The notes beneath the pieces are model-generated. The model saw only the letters and a program-made list of their open reading frames with translations, was not told the origin of the DNA and did no database searches. Both the position numbers and the translations under genes were made by a program. Of a stretch of DNA of 64,000 bases, positions 29,674-39,877 are shown piece after piece (within the stretch, counting starts at the first letter, position 1; each line of letters begins with the position of its first letter). Location: positions 245,062 through 309,061 of the forward strand of contig CALSRS010000002.1 of the NCBI GenBank assembly GCA_943788815.1. Reading direction: 5' to 3'. The stretch is from an uncultured Gammaproteobacteria bacterium (GTDB lineage: Bacteria; Pseudomonadota; Gammaproteobacteria; Eutrophobiales; Eutrophobiaceae).

Positions 29674-31169
29674 TTATCAATATTTACCAATTTGCGAATA
29701 TATGGAAACAGATCTGTTGCCATCATGCCTCGTTCTCCATCCTGGGCAGCGCTTAAATCTCCTGCGCGTGCATGGAGACATACGGCCGATGAAGCTGCCA
29801 ATTCCATATCTATTCCCTGCGCTATTAAACCTGCAATGATGCCTGTCAATACATCTCCCATTCCGCCAGTCGCCATACCTGGATTACCATCCTTACAAAT
29901 CCTAAGACAAGTAGATGAAGCTATGATTGTTCCAGATCCTTTCAGGACGATGACACCGCCAAATTTTTGCTGTAAGGCTTTAGCTACTGTAATACGGTCT
30001 GACTGGACCTCATACACAGAAATGTTTAATAAACGAGCAGCTTCGCCTGGATGTGGCGTCAACACCCAGTTATTTCGTTTTATCGGATCTACAGCAAGGA
30101 GGTTGAGGGCATCTGCATCAATTACCAATGGATATTTAGTATCAAGAATCTCCATCAGTAAACCAACAGACCATGATGTTGTCCCAAGGCCGGGTCCAAT
30201 AGCGATAACTGTAGCCCGACTTAACAGTGATCGAATATCACTGGGAGAACTAATTCCTGCTGCCATTAGTTCAGGGCAACTATTTTGTAGGGTATAAGCA
30301 TGTTCAGGACGTGTTGCAATACTGACAAGACCCGCACCAGTGCGAGCCGCTGCCTCACCACTCATTATTACAGCACCGGCATAGCCATAATCACCACCAA
30401 TGATCAAGACGTGACCATTATGACCTTTGTGATTTGTCCGACTACGTGGAGAAAATAAATATTCGAAAATTGAGATATCTACAAGTTCAGCAGTTTGTGT
30501 AACTGACTGATAAATAACTGGAGGAACATCCAACTTATTAAAAATAATTTTTTTGCAATAATCTGCCGCCTCACCGGTATGCATACCCTGTTTTTGACCA
30601 ATGAAAGTCACGGTACAATCAGATTTAACCGCTGCTCCTTGAACCTTACCGGTATTAGCATCTAAGCCTGAAGGGACGTCCACTGAAACAACTGGAATAC
30701 TGGATTCATTAATATAATTTATAGCTTTTAGATATTGCCCCGTTACTACTCTATCAGTTCCTGTACCAAGAATTGCATCGACGATGACATCAATATTTGC
30801 AAATTCTATTTCATCCAATGAGTCCAGAGGGACCTGATGCAATGACAAATACTCATTTGCGGCAATCAGAGCATCACCTTTCAATTTTTCTACTGGGCTA
30901 ATTGCAATAACTGTCACATCCAGTTTTGCTTCCAGGGCTAATTTGGCAATCACATAACCATCACCTGCATTATTACCGCCACCGCAAATCACAAGAATAT
31001 GTTTTGCGTCGGGCCACTCATTGAGCAATATATCCCAGGTAACCTGTCCTGCTCTATGCATCAGATCAATTCCCGGAATTTTGTGTTCTTCTATCGCGAT
31101 GCGATCCAGCTCACGGACTATACTGGCTGGATATAACCTGCGATTAATATCTATGGAAGAGATACCCAT
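29670..31169 (-). CDS. nnr: Bifunctional NAD(P)H-hydrate epimerase/dehydratase Nnr
   Basis: Repairs damaged nicotinamide cofactors. 499 residues (E. coli 515): N-terminal epimerase domain (about 1-215; CGGGNNAGDGYVIA, DAILGTGTDR, DVPSGLDANTG) and C-terminal ribokinase-like ADP-dependent dehydratase (about 230-495; GGDYGYAGA, GPGLGTTSW, LTPHPGEAARLL, GNPGMATGGMGDVLTGI). Two bases after orn and overlapping tsaE by four: an orn-nnr-tsaE unit. Confidence 0.97.
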   Translation of the reverse strand: MGISSIDINRRLYPASIVRELDRIAIEEHKIPGIDLMHRAGQVTWDILLNEWPDAKHILVICGGGNNAGDGYVIAKLALEAKLDVTVIAISPVEKLKGDALIAANEYLSLHQVPLDSLDEIEFANIDVIVDAILGTGTDRVVTGQYLKAINYINESSIPVVSVDVPSGLDANTGKVQGAAVKSDCTVTFIGQKQGMHTGEAADYCKKIIFNKLDVPPVIYQSVTQTAELVDISIFEYLFSPRSRTNHKGHNGHVLIIGGDYGYAGAVIMSGEAAARTGAGLVSIATRPEHAYTLQNSCPELMAAGISSPSDIRSLLSRATVIAIGPGLGTTSWSVGLLMEILDTKYPLVIDADALNLLAVDPIKRNNWVLTPHPGEAARLLNISVYEVQSDRITVAKALQQKFGGVIVLKGSGTIIASSTCLRICKDGNPGMATGGMGDVLTGIIAGLIAQGIDMELAASSAVCLHARAGDLSAAQDGERGMMATDLFPYIRKLVNIDK

Positions 31170-31171
31170 GA

Positions 31172-31714
31172 CTAAAACTTGAAATAATTGTCACGATAGA
31201 ATTGTAATTCTTCTATGGAATCCTTGATATCATTGAGGGCAAGATGGCTGGAGTTTTTTAGAAATTGTGGTTTTCCCGATGCCCATCGTTTGACCAGTTC
31301 CTTGAAACTACTAACATCCAGATTGCGGTAATGAAAATAGACTTCTAGATCAGGCATAAATCGATGCAGGAAACGACGATCCTGACAAATGCTATTACCA
31401 CACATAGGTGAAACATTAGCAGGGACATATTCTTGCAGGAACTCCAGCGTCAGTTTTTCAGCCTGCTTATTTGCATACTGACTACTCTTGACCCGGTCAA
31501 TCAGACCTGATTTCCCGTGCTGTGTGGTATTCCACTCGTCCATATTGTTTAATATGACGTCCTCCACATGAATAGCAATTACAGGCCCCTCGGCGAGTAT
31601 CTCTAAATTCGCATTTGTAATTACTGTTGCAATTTCGATGATATAATCTGCATCTGGATCGAGGCCAGTCATTTCCAGGTCTATCCAAATCAGATTGTCA
31701 GGTGATTGATTCAT
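31172..31714 (-). CDS. orn: Oligoribonuclease
   Basis: DEDDh exonuclease that degrades 2-5 nt RNAs and the pGpG made from c-di-GMP. 180 residues from ATG at 31714 (a TTG four codons upstream is less likely). Catalytic residues sit in [10 protein letters not shown] (Asp, Glu), [10 protein letters not shown] (Asp) and [13 protein letters not shown] (His, Asp). Divergent from the M48 peptidase gene. Confidence 0.97.
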   Translation of the reverse strand: MNQSPDNLIWIDLEMTGLDPDADYIIEIATVITNANLEILAEGPVIAIHVEDVILNNMDEWNTTQHGKSGLIDRVKSSQYANKQAEKLTLEFLQEYVPANVSPMCGNSICQDRRFLHRFMPDLEVYFHYRNLDVSSFKELVKRWASGKPQFLKNSSHLALNDIKDSIEELQFYRDNYFKF

Positions 31715-31797
31715 TATGATTTTCAACTAGTTTCTGGAACATTTTAACCTAATATCGTACGAAATCGACATTCAACATAATAATCAGGATTAATTAC

Positions 31798-33042
31798 ATG
31801 AATTCATTCAGTTTTCTGTTTCTTGCCTTTCTCACAATTGGCCTTGTTGTACAGTATTTACTGATATATAGGCACATCCACTATGTCGCCAAACATAAAG
31901 AAACTGTACCTGAGCAATTTACTGACAAGATCAGTTTAGAAGCACATCAAAAGGCTGCAGATTATACCCAGGCTAAATCTCGTACTGCGAGTATTGAATT
32001 AATTATCAGCACAGTGATATTACTAGCGTGGACCTTAGGTGGTGGATTAAATATTTTCGATAATATCTGGCGTAAGCTATCCCTTTCACCATTGTGGACA
32101 GGTGTAGGATTAATGTTAACGGTCATGCTGCTTTCAAGCCTGCTTGATCTCCCCATGTCTGTTTACCGAACATTTGTACAGGAAGAGAATTTTGGTTTTA
32201 ACAAAACCACACCAAAGACATTTATTACGGATTTATTTAAATCATTGACACTCAGTCTGGTAATTGGCGTGCCCATGCTGGCACTGGTGTTATGGCTAAT
32301 GATGAATGCCGGCGATCTCTGGTGGCTTTATGTCTGGATGACATGGTTGGGATTTAGTTTATTTATGATGTGGTTTTATCCTGCTTTCATCGCACCAATA
32401 TTTAATAAATTCAGACCTCTTGAAAACCAGGATTTGAAAACGCGTATAGAATCGCTGCTGGATAGAAATGGTTTCACCAGCCAGGGAGTTTTTGTCATGG
32501 ATGGTTCCACGCGTTCCACCCATGGCAACGCATACTTTACAGGAATGGGGGGGAATAAACGTATTGTCTTCTTCGATACATTGATGGATGATCTATCCCA
32601 CGAAGAAATTGAAGCGGTACTTGCCCATGAACTCGGACATTTTAAATGCAACCATATTAAAAAACGGATTGCACTCATGGCTACTACATTCCTCATAGGT
32701 TTGTGGATATTGGGTTGGCTAATCGATAAACCCTGGTTTTACAACGGGCTGGGAGTAGAAATGCCCTCCACCTACATGGCACTGATTCTGTTTATGTTTG
32801 CAATCCCTGTATTTACATTCTTCATGCAACCCATGTTTGCCTATTATTCCAGACTGCATGAATTTGAAGCTGATGACTTTGCTGCAAACCAGGCCCAGTC
32901 TGAAAACCTGATCCAGGCATTGGTGAAATTATATAAAGAAAATGCCAATACCCTGACACCAGATCCGCTTTACTCGGCGTTTCATGATTCCCATCCTCCA
33001 GCTCCCATACGCATTGCTCATTTATCAGAAAAACAGGTTTAA
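31798..33042 (+). CDS. M48 family (Ste24-type) membrane zinc protease
   Basis: 414-residue polytopic zinc endopeptidase resembling eukaryotic CAAX protease Ste24 and bacterial homologues thought to act in membrane protein quality control. Hydrophobic segments near 5-25, 60-85, 100-125, 150-210, 295-320 and 330-350. Zinc motif LAHELGHFKC (HExxH, near residue 275) with the third ligand in EFEADDFA (near 355). DGSTRSTHGNAYFTGMGG precedes the active site, as in Ste24. AGGA is 8 nt before the ATG. A G7 run (32547-32553) lies inside it. Stands opposite orn; no partner gene. Confidence 0.93.
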   Translation: MNSFSFLFLAFLTIGLVVQYLLIYRHIHYVAKHKETVPEQFTDKISLEAHQKAADYTQAKSRTASIELIISTVILLAWTLGGGLNIFDNIWRKLSLSPLWTGVGLMLTVMLLSSLLDLPMSVYRTFVQEENFGFNKTTPKTFITDLFKSLTLSLVIGVPMLALVLWLMMNAGDLWWLYVWMTWLGFSLFMMWFYPAFIAPIFNKFRPLENQDLKTRIESLLDRNGFTSQGVFVMDGSTRSTHGNAYFTGMGGNKRIVFFDTLMDDLSHEEIEAVLAHELGHFKCNHIKKRIALMATTFLIGLWILGWLIDKPWFYNGLGVEMPSTYMALILFMFAIPVFTFFMQPMFAYYSRLHEFEADDFAANQAQSENLIQALVKLYKENANTLTPDPLYSAFHDSHPPAPIRIAHLSEKQV

Positions 33043-33363
33043 ATCACACAGGACCAAGAATTTAATCTTATTAATTCTTCAAATTGAGATAAATCTTTAG
33101 GGTTAAGGATTTTATGGCGTTCAGTCAGCGCCTTATAAAAGGACAGACAAGCTACATGTCATCACATGGATATTGAACCATAATCAATATTAGATAAATT
33201 TTTTTTATTGAGATGAGACCAGAACCTATTAAAAATTTGATACCTGCACGAATGCATGTAGTAAAAACAAGTAAGAACCTGAAACGAGTTAACAGCCTCT
33301 GCCCAGCCTCGCATCAGAGCAAGGTGAGAACGAAGTTTCGTAAACAATAAAAAGAAAACGGCT
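33043..33363. other. Intergenic region between convergent M48 protease and recR genes
   Basis: 321 bases with no supported gene. A weak GGCG/CGCC hairpin (around 33117-33139) and a T8 tract near 33199-33206 are the only structures noticed; neither makes a clean terminator for either convergent gene. The 93-residue frame overlapping recR here is a shadow. Confidence 0.4.
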
Positions 33364-33957
33364 TTAGATTTCTCTTCTACCTGACAAGGCCTCTGACAGC
33401 GTTCCGCTATCAATATATTCAAGCTCCCCCCCCACGGGTACACCGTGAGCTATACGGGACACTTTAATCTTGTTTTTCCTGACCATCTCACTGATGAAGT
33501 GTGCAGTGGCCTCGCCTTCAACGGTGGAATTTGTAGCCATGATGACTTCCTTAACTTCGCCTTCCTTCATGATTTCATCAAGTTTTTCCAGGCCCAGATC
33601 TTCTGGACCCACACCATCCAGAGGGGAAAGGTGCCCCATGAGCACAAAATAGACACCTCTATAAGCAGCATCCTCCACTGCAAATACGTCGGCCGGACTT
33701 TCTACCACGCACAGTAATGATTTATCACGATTATTGTTAGAACAAATTACACATAACTCCAATTCAGTAAAATTCCGACAACGAATGCAATGGCCAATTT
33801 CGTCCATGGCAAGCTGCAATGCTGATGCAAGGTCGCGTGCGCCATGACGGTTTCTTTGTAATAAATGGTATGAAATACGCTGGGCAGATTTTCTCCCTAT
33901 GCCGGGCAAACAACATAGTGCAGTAATCAACTGGTCGAGCCGTGAAGATGAAGACAT
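33364..33957 (-). CDS. recR: Recombination mediator protein RecR
   Basis: Works with RecF and RecO to load RecA at gaps. 197 residues (E. coli 201): helix-hairpin-helix (LCCLPGIGRKSAQRIS), a four-cysteine zinc finger (HCIRCRNF and ELCVICSN), a Toprim domain (LLCVVESPADVFAVE), and a Walker-B-like C-terminal part. A run of eight G on the coding strand (33426-33433) encodes part of PVGGELEY near the C-terminus. Follows ybaB by 190 bases. Confidence 0.97.
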   Translation of the reverse strand: MSSSSRLDQLITALCCLPGIGRKSAQRISYHLLQRNRHGARDLASALQLAMDEIGHCIRCRNFTELELCVICSNNNRDKSLLCVVESPADVFAVEDAAYRGVYFVLMGHLSPLDGVGPEDLGLEKLDEIMKEGEVKEVIMATNSTVEGEATAHFISEMVRKNKIKVSRIAHGVPVGGELEYIDSGTLSEALSGRREI

Positions 33958-34147
33958 ATTAAATTCTAAATTACTTAATTTTTTTATTCTAAAAAACTGG
34001 AATCGTTTTTAATTATTTTTTTCAACAATGATAAGGATCGCGCATATTGATAAATCAAATTTATAGAGCAACTGCAGACTTTCGACTCCACATTATTATG
34101 ATAGGCACGAGCCTAATATTGATAATAACAGCTATTTTGATGCGGCT

Positions 34148-34471
34148 CTAAAATGGCAGGTTCATACCCGCGGGTAGATTCAACCCAGCAGATATTTCTG
34201 ACATTTTTTCCTGAGTCATAATTTCCACACGCCGATTCGCATCATTAACAGCCGCCGCCACGAGATCTTCCAACATATCTACATCATCCCCTATCAAGCT
34301 CGGATCAATATTAATTTTTTTGACATCATGCTTTCCTGTCATGGTAACCTTTACCAGGCCTGCACCCGACTCACCTGTAACTTCTGTTTTGGCAATGTCA
34401 TCTTGCACTTTTTTCAGATTTTCCTGCATCTGCTGTGCCTGTTTCATTATATTTCCTAATCCTGCTTTCAT
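34148..34471 (-). CDS. ybaB: YbaB/EbfC nucleoid-associated protein
   Basis: Small DNA-binding dimer found between dnaX and recR in most bacteria. 107 residues (E. coli 109), with the opening helix [20 protein letters not shown], the strand [20 protein letters not shown], and the MNLPF end. Ribosome site GAGG is in the 17-base gap after dnaX. Confidence 0.96.
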   Translation of the reverse strand: MKAGLGNIMKQAQQMQENLKKVQDDIAKTEVTGESGAGLVKVTMTGKHDVKKINIDPSLIGDDVDMLEDLVAAAVNDANRRVEIMTQEKMSEISAGLNLPAGMNLPF

Positions 34472-34488
34472 ATTCGCCTCAACAATAC

Positions 34489-36048
34489 TTATTGTGGTTG
34501 TATCGTGTTTTGTTCAATAGTTGCATTAAATGTATCAACGATATTCTTAACATCTTGATCATCATTGAATGACTCTATTGCCTGTTGTTCTCGCTCATCC
34601 TTCAATCTTTTCTTGGATTGGTTTGGTGTCTCAGAATCAGGTTCTTCAACCGTAATTACTAATTTCACATCCTTGCCAAATCGTTCATGTATAACACTTT
34701 GCAAACGTTCCTGTTGAATAGTTCTCAACAGGTGTTCCTGACTAGGCAGTAGAACTAGATGTATACGGTCACGATCATGTTCTTTTAATATACAATTTCC
34801 TGCCAGTTCCCGGACCAGCCCCGTCAGGGCCATTTCATCTATTAAATTCTTCCAGTCTTTACCGATACTTGCTTCTGCTGACTCATGATTTATATTTGCT
34901 AGATCAGGTTTAACAGAGGTGTGAGTTTGTTTTCCATTCAAGTCTTCAGGTCCTCGGCTAACTGTATTTGGCCGAAATGCCAGCATTCTCACCAGGGTCA
35001 TTTCAAACCCTATCTTTGTATCTGGCGACATAAATAGATCTCTTCTGCCAGCAAGAGCAATCTGGTAATACAATTGAACATCCTCTTTACCTAAACGCTC
35101 TGCCAGATGACGAATATCTGCTCTGATATCCGTCAATGTGTCTGCCCCGGCACCGATGGCCTGACACACTGCCATATCATGCAAGTCAGTAAGGATTTCT
35201 GCAAAGACAGCATCATAATCAGGCGTATGCTCGTCCATCTTATCGATACAATGTATCAGTGCGGTGGCATCATTGTTTATCAATGCCTCGTAGAGTGATA
35301 TCAAATCCTGGCTGTCTATAGTACCCAGCATATCTCTCACCAGTTCCTGCTTTAATTCACCACTGCCGTGGGAAATCGCCTGGTCAAGCAAACTCAAAGC
35401 ATCTCGCATACTTCCATTTGCTCCCGCTGCAATCAGACGTAATGATTCATCGTCTGTCTTAACATCTTCCTTTTCAGCAATCATCTTTAATTGTGCTGTA
35501 ATTTGATCACGGGTCAGATGTTTCAAATTAAATTGCAGACAACGAGATAAAATTGTTACTGGCAATTTCTTGGGCTCAGTGGTAGCCAATAAAAATTTCA
35601 CATGGGGAGGTGGTTCTTCCAGAGTTTTTAATAAAGCATTAAAACTATGATTGGAAAACATATGAACTTCATCTATTAAGTAAACTTTGTAACGTCCATT
35701 ACTAGGTGCATACTGGACGTTATCCATAAGATCACGTGTCTCCTCAACCTTGGCACGGGACGCGGCATCTACTTCGATTAAATCAACAAATCTTCCATTA
35801 TCTATAGAAGTGCATGCGCTACAGCTACCGCAAGGTACGGAGCTAACACCTTCCTCACAATTCAGACATTTTGCCAAAATTCTGGCGAGGGTGGTTTTAC
35901 CTACACCACGTGTTCCTGTAAATAAATATGCATGATGTAGCCGATCAGAATCCAGGGCATTTTTTAACGCTGCAAGAACATGGTGTTGTCCAACCATGTC
36001 ATCAAACGATTGTGGGCGCCATTTTCTGGCAAGGACCTGATATGTCAT
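34489..36048 (-). CDS. dnaX: DNA polymerase III subunit gamma/tau
   Basis: AAA+ clamp-loader subunit. 519 residues, between E. coli gamma (431) and tau (643). Walker [13 protein letters not shown], zinc module CLNC-x8-CGSCSAC, Walker [10 protein letters not shown], sensor 1 [15 protein letters not shown], then domain III and a short C-terminal tau-like region with charged linker. I find no A6G-type slippery heptamer in the gene, so programmed frameshifting to make gamma, as in E. coli, is not supported. Lies downstream of the SRP RNA gene, as in E. coli. Confidence 0.97.
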   Translation of the reverse strand: MTYQVLARKWRPQSFDDMVGQHHVLAALKNALDSDRLHHAYLFTGTRGVGKTTLARILAKCLNCEEGVSSVPCGSCSACTSIDNGRFVDLIEVDAASRAKVEETRDLMDNVQYAPSNGRYKVYLIDEVHMFSNHSFNALLKTLEEPPPHVKFLLATTEPKKLPVTILSRCLQFNLKHLTRDQITAQLKMIAEKEDVKTDDESLRLIAAGANGSMRDALSLLDQAISHGSGELKQELVRDMLGTIDSQDLISLYEALINNDATALIHCIDKMDEHTPDYDAVFAEILTDLHDMAVCQAIGAGADTLTDIRADIRHLAERLGKEDVQLYYQIALAGRRDLFMSPDTKIGFEMTLVRMLAFRPNTVSRGPEDLNGKQTHTSVKPDLANINHESAEASIGKDWKNLIDEMALTGLVRELAGNCILKEHDRDRIHLVLLPSQEHLLRTIQQERLQSVIHERFGKDVKLVITVEEPDSETPNQSKKRLKDEREQQAIESFNDDQDVKNIVDTFNATIEQNTIQPQ

Positions 36049-36113
36049 GTTTGTTTACACCTTTTTACAACTAACAGGTCTTGCCTGCTTATCCTTGTTT
36101 ATTATATTTTAAA

Positions 36114-36215
36114 GGGCCCGCACCGAATCTAACGCACCCGTATCCATTATTACCGCTGCTCCCTTCCGGGCCTGACGGGGTTCATAATTTAACGCCACGA
36201 AGACCGATACGGACC
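36114..36215 (-). ncRNA. ffs: Signal recognition particle 4.5S RNA
   Basis: The minus strand carries the universal SRP domain IV hairpin: GTCAGGCCCGGAAGGGAGCA, with the GGAA tetraloop and the asymmetric-loop bases that bind Ffh. The ends pair over about 12 bases (GGTCCGTATCGG with the 3' side CGGTGCGGGCC, some G-U pairs), giving a hairpin of about 102 nt. Ends are set by pairing and are approximate. A possible promoter with TTGGTT and TACTAT spaced by 16 lies upstream. Position before dnaX is as in E. coli. Confidence 0.93.
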
Positions 36216-36316
36216 ACATCGTAAATAGTAACATATCTACTGCCTGAACCAATCTGAAAACCTGCTAATATTTGAGGTAAATGGAGAAAATACAGAGTCT
36301 TAGTTGAAGTATGAAA

Positions 36317-39300
36317 TTATTCTTCCCTGCTTAATCGGCGATAATATTCTGCTATAGCGTCCTTATACTCGGTTGAGATAGGCTCTGCAGCTGCAGAGCG
36401 AACATTTTGCGGATCCTTGTTTTTCATTCCAGCATCCAATCTTAGCTCAAGTTGCTCGATCAAGTTTAATGCTGCCAAGTATTCCTGCTCAATAATTTCG
36501 TCATTTTTGCCATTCCCTGAAAATGCAATTTGTTGTTGTAATTGCTGGGTCAAGTCGCGGATTTCATTGATTTCTTCCAGGCTTAAATCCTGATCTCGTA
36601 ATTCAGGAATCACATCACGGATAGCCCGGGCGGCCTCATTTAGTTCCTGTCCAAATCGATCCCAGGTGGCGCGATCAATAACAGGACCTTCACGGTTGGT
36701 ATTTCCTTGCCAGACACCACCACCATAAACATTGCCCTGGGCAATATTCTGTCCTGGACTTTCTCCACCTTGTGATGAGGACTGTGATGGGTTTTGCGAT
36801 GGATCGCTTGCCTGATTTGAAGATTCTGATGGTTCCCCGTCCCGGTTCAACTGTTCAAGATCTCTTCTCAGCGACCGCGTTTGTGCCAAAGTCTCTCCAA
36901 GTTCATCGGTATCTGCCAGTTCTGTTCCATTTGCAACACGATTTGCGTCCTGGAGCATGTCAGTAATGTCGCTTAAAGCCTGTGTAACTGCACTCTCACT
37001 TCCCGCAATGTAGGGCGCCGCTCCGTATGCAATATATTCAGATGCCACATACAATCGTTCTTGTAATTGTGACTTTCCAATAACTTCCTGTGCTTCGCGG
37101 AGATCGGCAATTGCCTCGGGCATACTATCTTCATATTGCTCCACCGATGAGTAAATTGCTTGTTCCAGTCTTTGTAGACGTTCTGACATCGCTTTCTTTT
37201 CTTCAGCAAGCTCAGCTTCTTGAGCAGGTGATAAACCACTTGTCACTTGACCGGTTCGATCACGCTCTGCAAGCGCACGTCTTACTGCTTGCTGTAATTC
37301 CTGCTCCATTTGCATCTGTTCTTCATACAGTTCATTTGCAGAAGCTGCCATATTGTCAAAAGATTCCTGCATAGACCGTTGCTGAGTACGGGCCACCTCG
37401 TCCCGTGCGCCCTGCAACTGCCTACTGGCCTCCTGTGCTGCACGGTCCAATGCTTCTCTGTCACCCTGGTTTTGCATTGCCTGGGAAATTTCGTCCATTG
37501 CTCTGATGGCACTTTCAAGTCGACGGCTAGTCGCCGATTGACTATTACCTTGACCTCCTTGCTGACCATTCGCAGCAGATTGCTGTTGCTCACTGCCTGC
37601 TTGTGAGGACGAAGACTGTTGGCCTTGCTGCCCTTCTTGGCCTTGCTGCCCCTGCTGAGAATTTTGGGCCATCTGTTCCATTTGCTCTAGTCGTTGTTGT
37701 AATTCTTCTGCTTCTCGTCTTAGCATTTCCTGCTGCCAACGCTGTGCTTCTGTGAGATTATTTTGTTGATGTAAATTATTTGCTAATTGCTCCTGTCGAC
37801 GCGCAAGGTCCTCTAGTTGATCCATGGCATCATCGGCCTGCTGTGTTTGTGCACTAGGTGACGCGGGGCTACCTGTTTCATACTGGTTTTTCTTAAGGTC
37901 CATTTCCAGTTCGAACATCTCAGCCAAATCCTGACCCCCACGTGAACTGCCACCACCTCCCTGTCCTCCCTGGTTAAACGCCACCTGCATATCAGTGAAT
38001 ACTGCTTCTGCTCTTAACAGGTGCTGAAGAGCCTCCTGTTCAGGTTGGATGGCACTCTCAAGATCAATGGCTTTGAGATAATCTGATGCAGGCATCATAG
38101 CTTCTGCCGCCATCTCCATGTTTTCCACAAATTTATTAATCTGTTCATCTTCGTTTAGTTGTCTTGCACGAGCCCTCTCAGCCAGGGTCCTGGCCTGTTC
38201 TGACAATGTTGACTGCAAGCCTGATAACAGCATTGCATTGTCCTGGGTGGTAGAAGAGATTTCTCCTTTGGACTCCGTTTTTTCGCGGATCAGGTTCCAG
38301 GTGGACACAATGATTTCCTTCTGGCGTTGTGAAATCTCCTGTTGTTCATTTCCACCCTGACCACCTGCGCCGCCCGTTTGCTGAGACTGCGTATAGCGTC
38401 TGTCAAACGGCTGCACCTGTATAAAGTACATGTCGGTGGAAGATTCCTGGTCCCTATCCGATGTTCGAGCATAATAGGCCACGAGATCCCCTGCCTGAAG
38501 ATCTTCCAAAGTAGCAGTATTATCACGACCGGATCTAGCCTGCATGTCCTCCAGGTAGAAGACATGATCTTCAGAAATCTTTCTACCTTCAATTTCCATG
38601 GGAACCGATTGCCATTCACCACCATTGACAGAATAGCGAAGTTCCATAGTCTCCAGAGCATAATCATCACTGGCTTCTATTTCCACGGTAACTTCTTCAA
38701 TACTGCTGGCTGTCCAGTCACGGCCAGGTCGATTAATTTTAATCTCTGGTTTTCCATCTTCCATGACACGGATAAAATAATCTTCGCTGAGCCTGACCAG
38801 TTCTCCACCTAATTCAGCCGCTATGTAGTACTGACCATCTTCCAATATTTCAAATGTACCCGTTGCAGTTCGTTCAATAATATCTAAATCTTGTGATTCA
38901 CCATTGAGGACCAGAACACCGGATGGTAACGGTGCGTCCGTCAACACCTCCAGTTCAACACTTGTTCCCGCGATGGTCTGTATATCGCCACCGGGATCTT
39001 TTATATCAGAAGTCCGTTTGGCCCATTCTGGATAATGGTAAGTAAGTTTCAGATTATCGATGTCAGGCAGATCGACTACCTGTATCTGATAATCCGGGCT
39101 ACGTATTCCCGCCGATGTCACATAATATTCAGTCTCTTCACGTATGGAAAAAAAGGTAAACTCAAAGCCCCTATCGGTTTGAATCATATCGACTTCCTGC
39201 CAGTCCTTGTCGCCCATCTTCACCTGAATGCTCGCACTGGAAGGGTTAAAACCGTTCATTTCCGCCAACAAACGGACACTACCACCACGCCTGACTGCTT

Positions 39301-39877
39301 CATCACCAGGCGTTACTGAAATAGTTTGTGGTGGTAAAAGATTGGAAAATGCCCAACCGCCCCACAAATGCCTGACGCCATAATTTAATAGACCGGGACC
39401 TGCGATAATCAACCATAAAAAGACCAGGATACAGATGCCAGTAATGACACCAGGAATGGTTAATTCACGTTTCTGTATGATAGTTTCGGGTGCATTGTTA
39501 CTCGTAACTACAAGGGTGTCTTCTGCGAGCAAATCTTTTAGAGGGTGACCTGTTTTTAACCCACTGTAGGTTTCAATCCTTCCCTTAAATTGGTCCGAAC
39601 GGCGCTCAATTAAACCTGATAAATTTTTGCCAAGTAAGTTTAATGGACGGACAAAATAGAAAAATACGATAGCCGAGATTGCAATCAGAAGGACTATTCT
39701 GCCGGTATTGACAGTATCAGAAGAAAAACCTGTCCTGATAGATAAAAACGCAGTGATGACAGACAGCAATAAGGCCACAAACACCAATATTGCCGTCCCT
39801 CTCAAGATTAAAACTTTCTTTAATCGATTACGATATTGAACGAGTACATGATCGAGCTTTTCAGAAATTAGAGACAT
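36317..39877 (-). CDS. DUF4175 family membrane protein with glutamine-rich coiled coil
   Basis: 1186 residues. Three transmembrane helices at the N-terminus (about 25-47, 58-78, 150-170), then Ig-like extracytoplasmic regions (about 190-480), a long helical segment, and a glutamine/glycine/serine-rich low-complexity stretch (about 735-795, QQGQQGQEGQQGQQ and on), followed by further coiled coil and a Gly/Ser/Gln segment (about 1025-1065). This is the arrangement of DUF4175 proteins found with MoxR/vWA genes. No catalytic motif. The start shares one base with the stop of the upstream vWA gene (TGATG). Last gene of the MoxR locus. Function unknown; probably a periplasm-spanning scaffold. Confidence 0.85.
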   Translation of the reverse strand: MSLISEKLDHVLVQYRNRLKKVLILRGTAILVFVALLLSVITAFLSIRTGFSSDTVNTGRIVLLIAISAIVFFYFVRPLNLLGKNLSGLIERRSDQFKGRIETYSGLKTGHPLKDLLAEDTLVVTSNNAPETIIQKRELTIPGVITGICILVFLWLIIAGPGLLNYGVRHLWGGWAFSNLLPPQTISVTPGDEAVRRGGSVRLLAEMNGFNPSSASIQVKMGDKDWQEVDMIQTDRGFEFTFFSIREETEYYVTSAGIRSPDYQIQVVDLPDIDNLKLTYHYPEWAKRTSDIKDPGGDIQTIAGTSVELEVLTDAPLPSGVLVLNGESQDLDIIERTATGTFEILEDGQYYIAAELGGELVRLSEDYFIRVMEDGKPEIKINRPGRDWTASSIEEVTVEIEASDDYALETMELRYSVNGGEWQSVPMEIEGRKISEDHVFYLEDMQARSGRDNTATLEDLQAGDLVAYYARTSDRDQESSTDMYFIQVQPFDRRYTQSQQTGGAGGQGGNEQQEISQRQKEIIVSTWNLIREKTESKGEISSTTQDNAMLLSGLQSTLSEQARTLAERARARQLNEDEQINKFVENMEMAAEAMMPASDYLKAIDLESAIQPEQEALQHLLRAEAVFTDMQVAFNQGGQGGGGSSRGGQDLAEMFELEMDLKKNQYETGSPASPSAQTQQADDAMDQLEDLARRQEQLANNLHQQNNLTEAQRWQQEMLRREAEELQQRLEQMEQMAQNSQQGQQGQEGQQGQQSSSSQAGSEQQQSAANGQQGGQGNSQSATSRRLESAIRAMDEISQAMQNQGDREALDRAAQEASRQLQGARDEVARTQQRSMQESFDNMAASANELYEEQMQMEQELQQAVRRALAERDRTGQVTSGLSPAQEAELAEEKKAMSERLQRLEQAIYSSVEQYEDSMPEAIADLREAQEVIGKSQLQERLYVASEYIAYGAAPYIAGSESAVTQALSDITDMLQDANRVANGTELADTDELGETLAQTRSLRRDLEQLNRDGEPSESSNQASDPSQNPSQSSSQGGESPGQNIAQGNVYGGGVWQGNTNREGPVIDRATWDRFGQELNEAARAIRDVIPELRDQDLSLEEINEIRDLTQQLQQQIAFSGNGKNDEIIEQEYLAALNLIEQLELRLDAGMKNKDPQNVRSAAAEPISTEYKDAIAEYYRRLSREE

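Noticed and set aside
29692..30297. 201-residue plus-strand frame opposite nnr
   Set aside because: Lies wholly antisense to a well-conserved enzyme; its composition (rich in Pro, Ala, Ser, Arg) is that of a shadow and it has no ribosome site.
34489..36048. Possible programmed frameshift in dnaX
   Set aside because: No A6G-type slippery heptamer is present on the coding strand, so gamma/tau production by frameshifting is not supported.
38342..38812. 156-residue plus-strand frame opposite the DUF4175 gene
   Set aside because: Antisense shadow of a conserved long gene; no domain or ribosome site recognisable.
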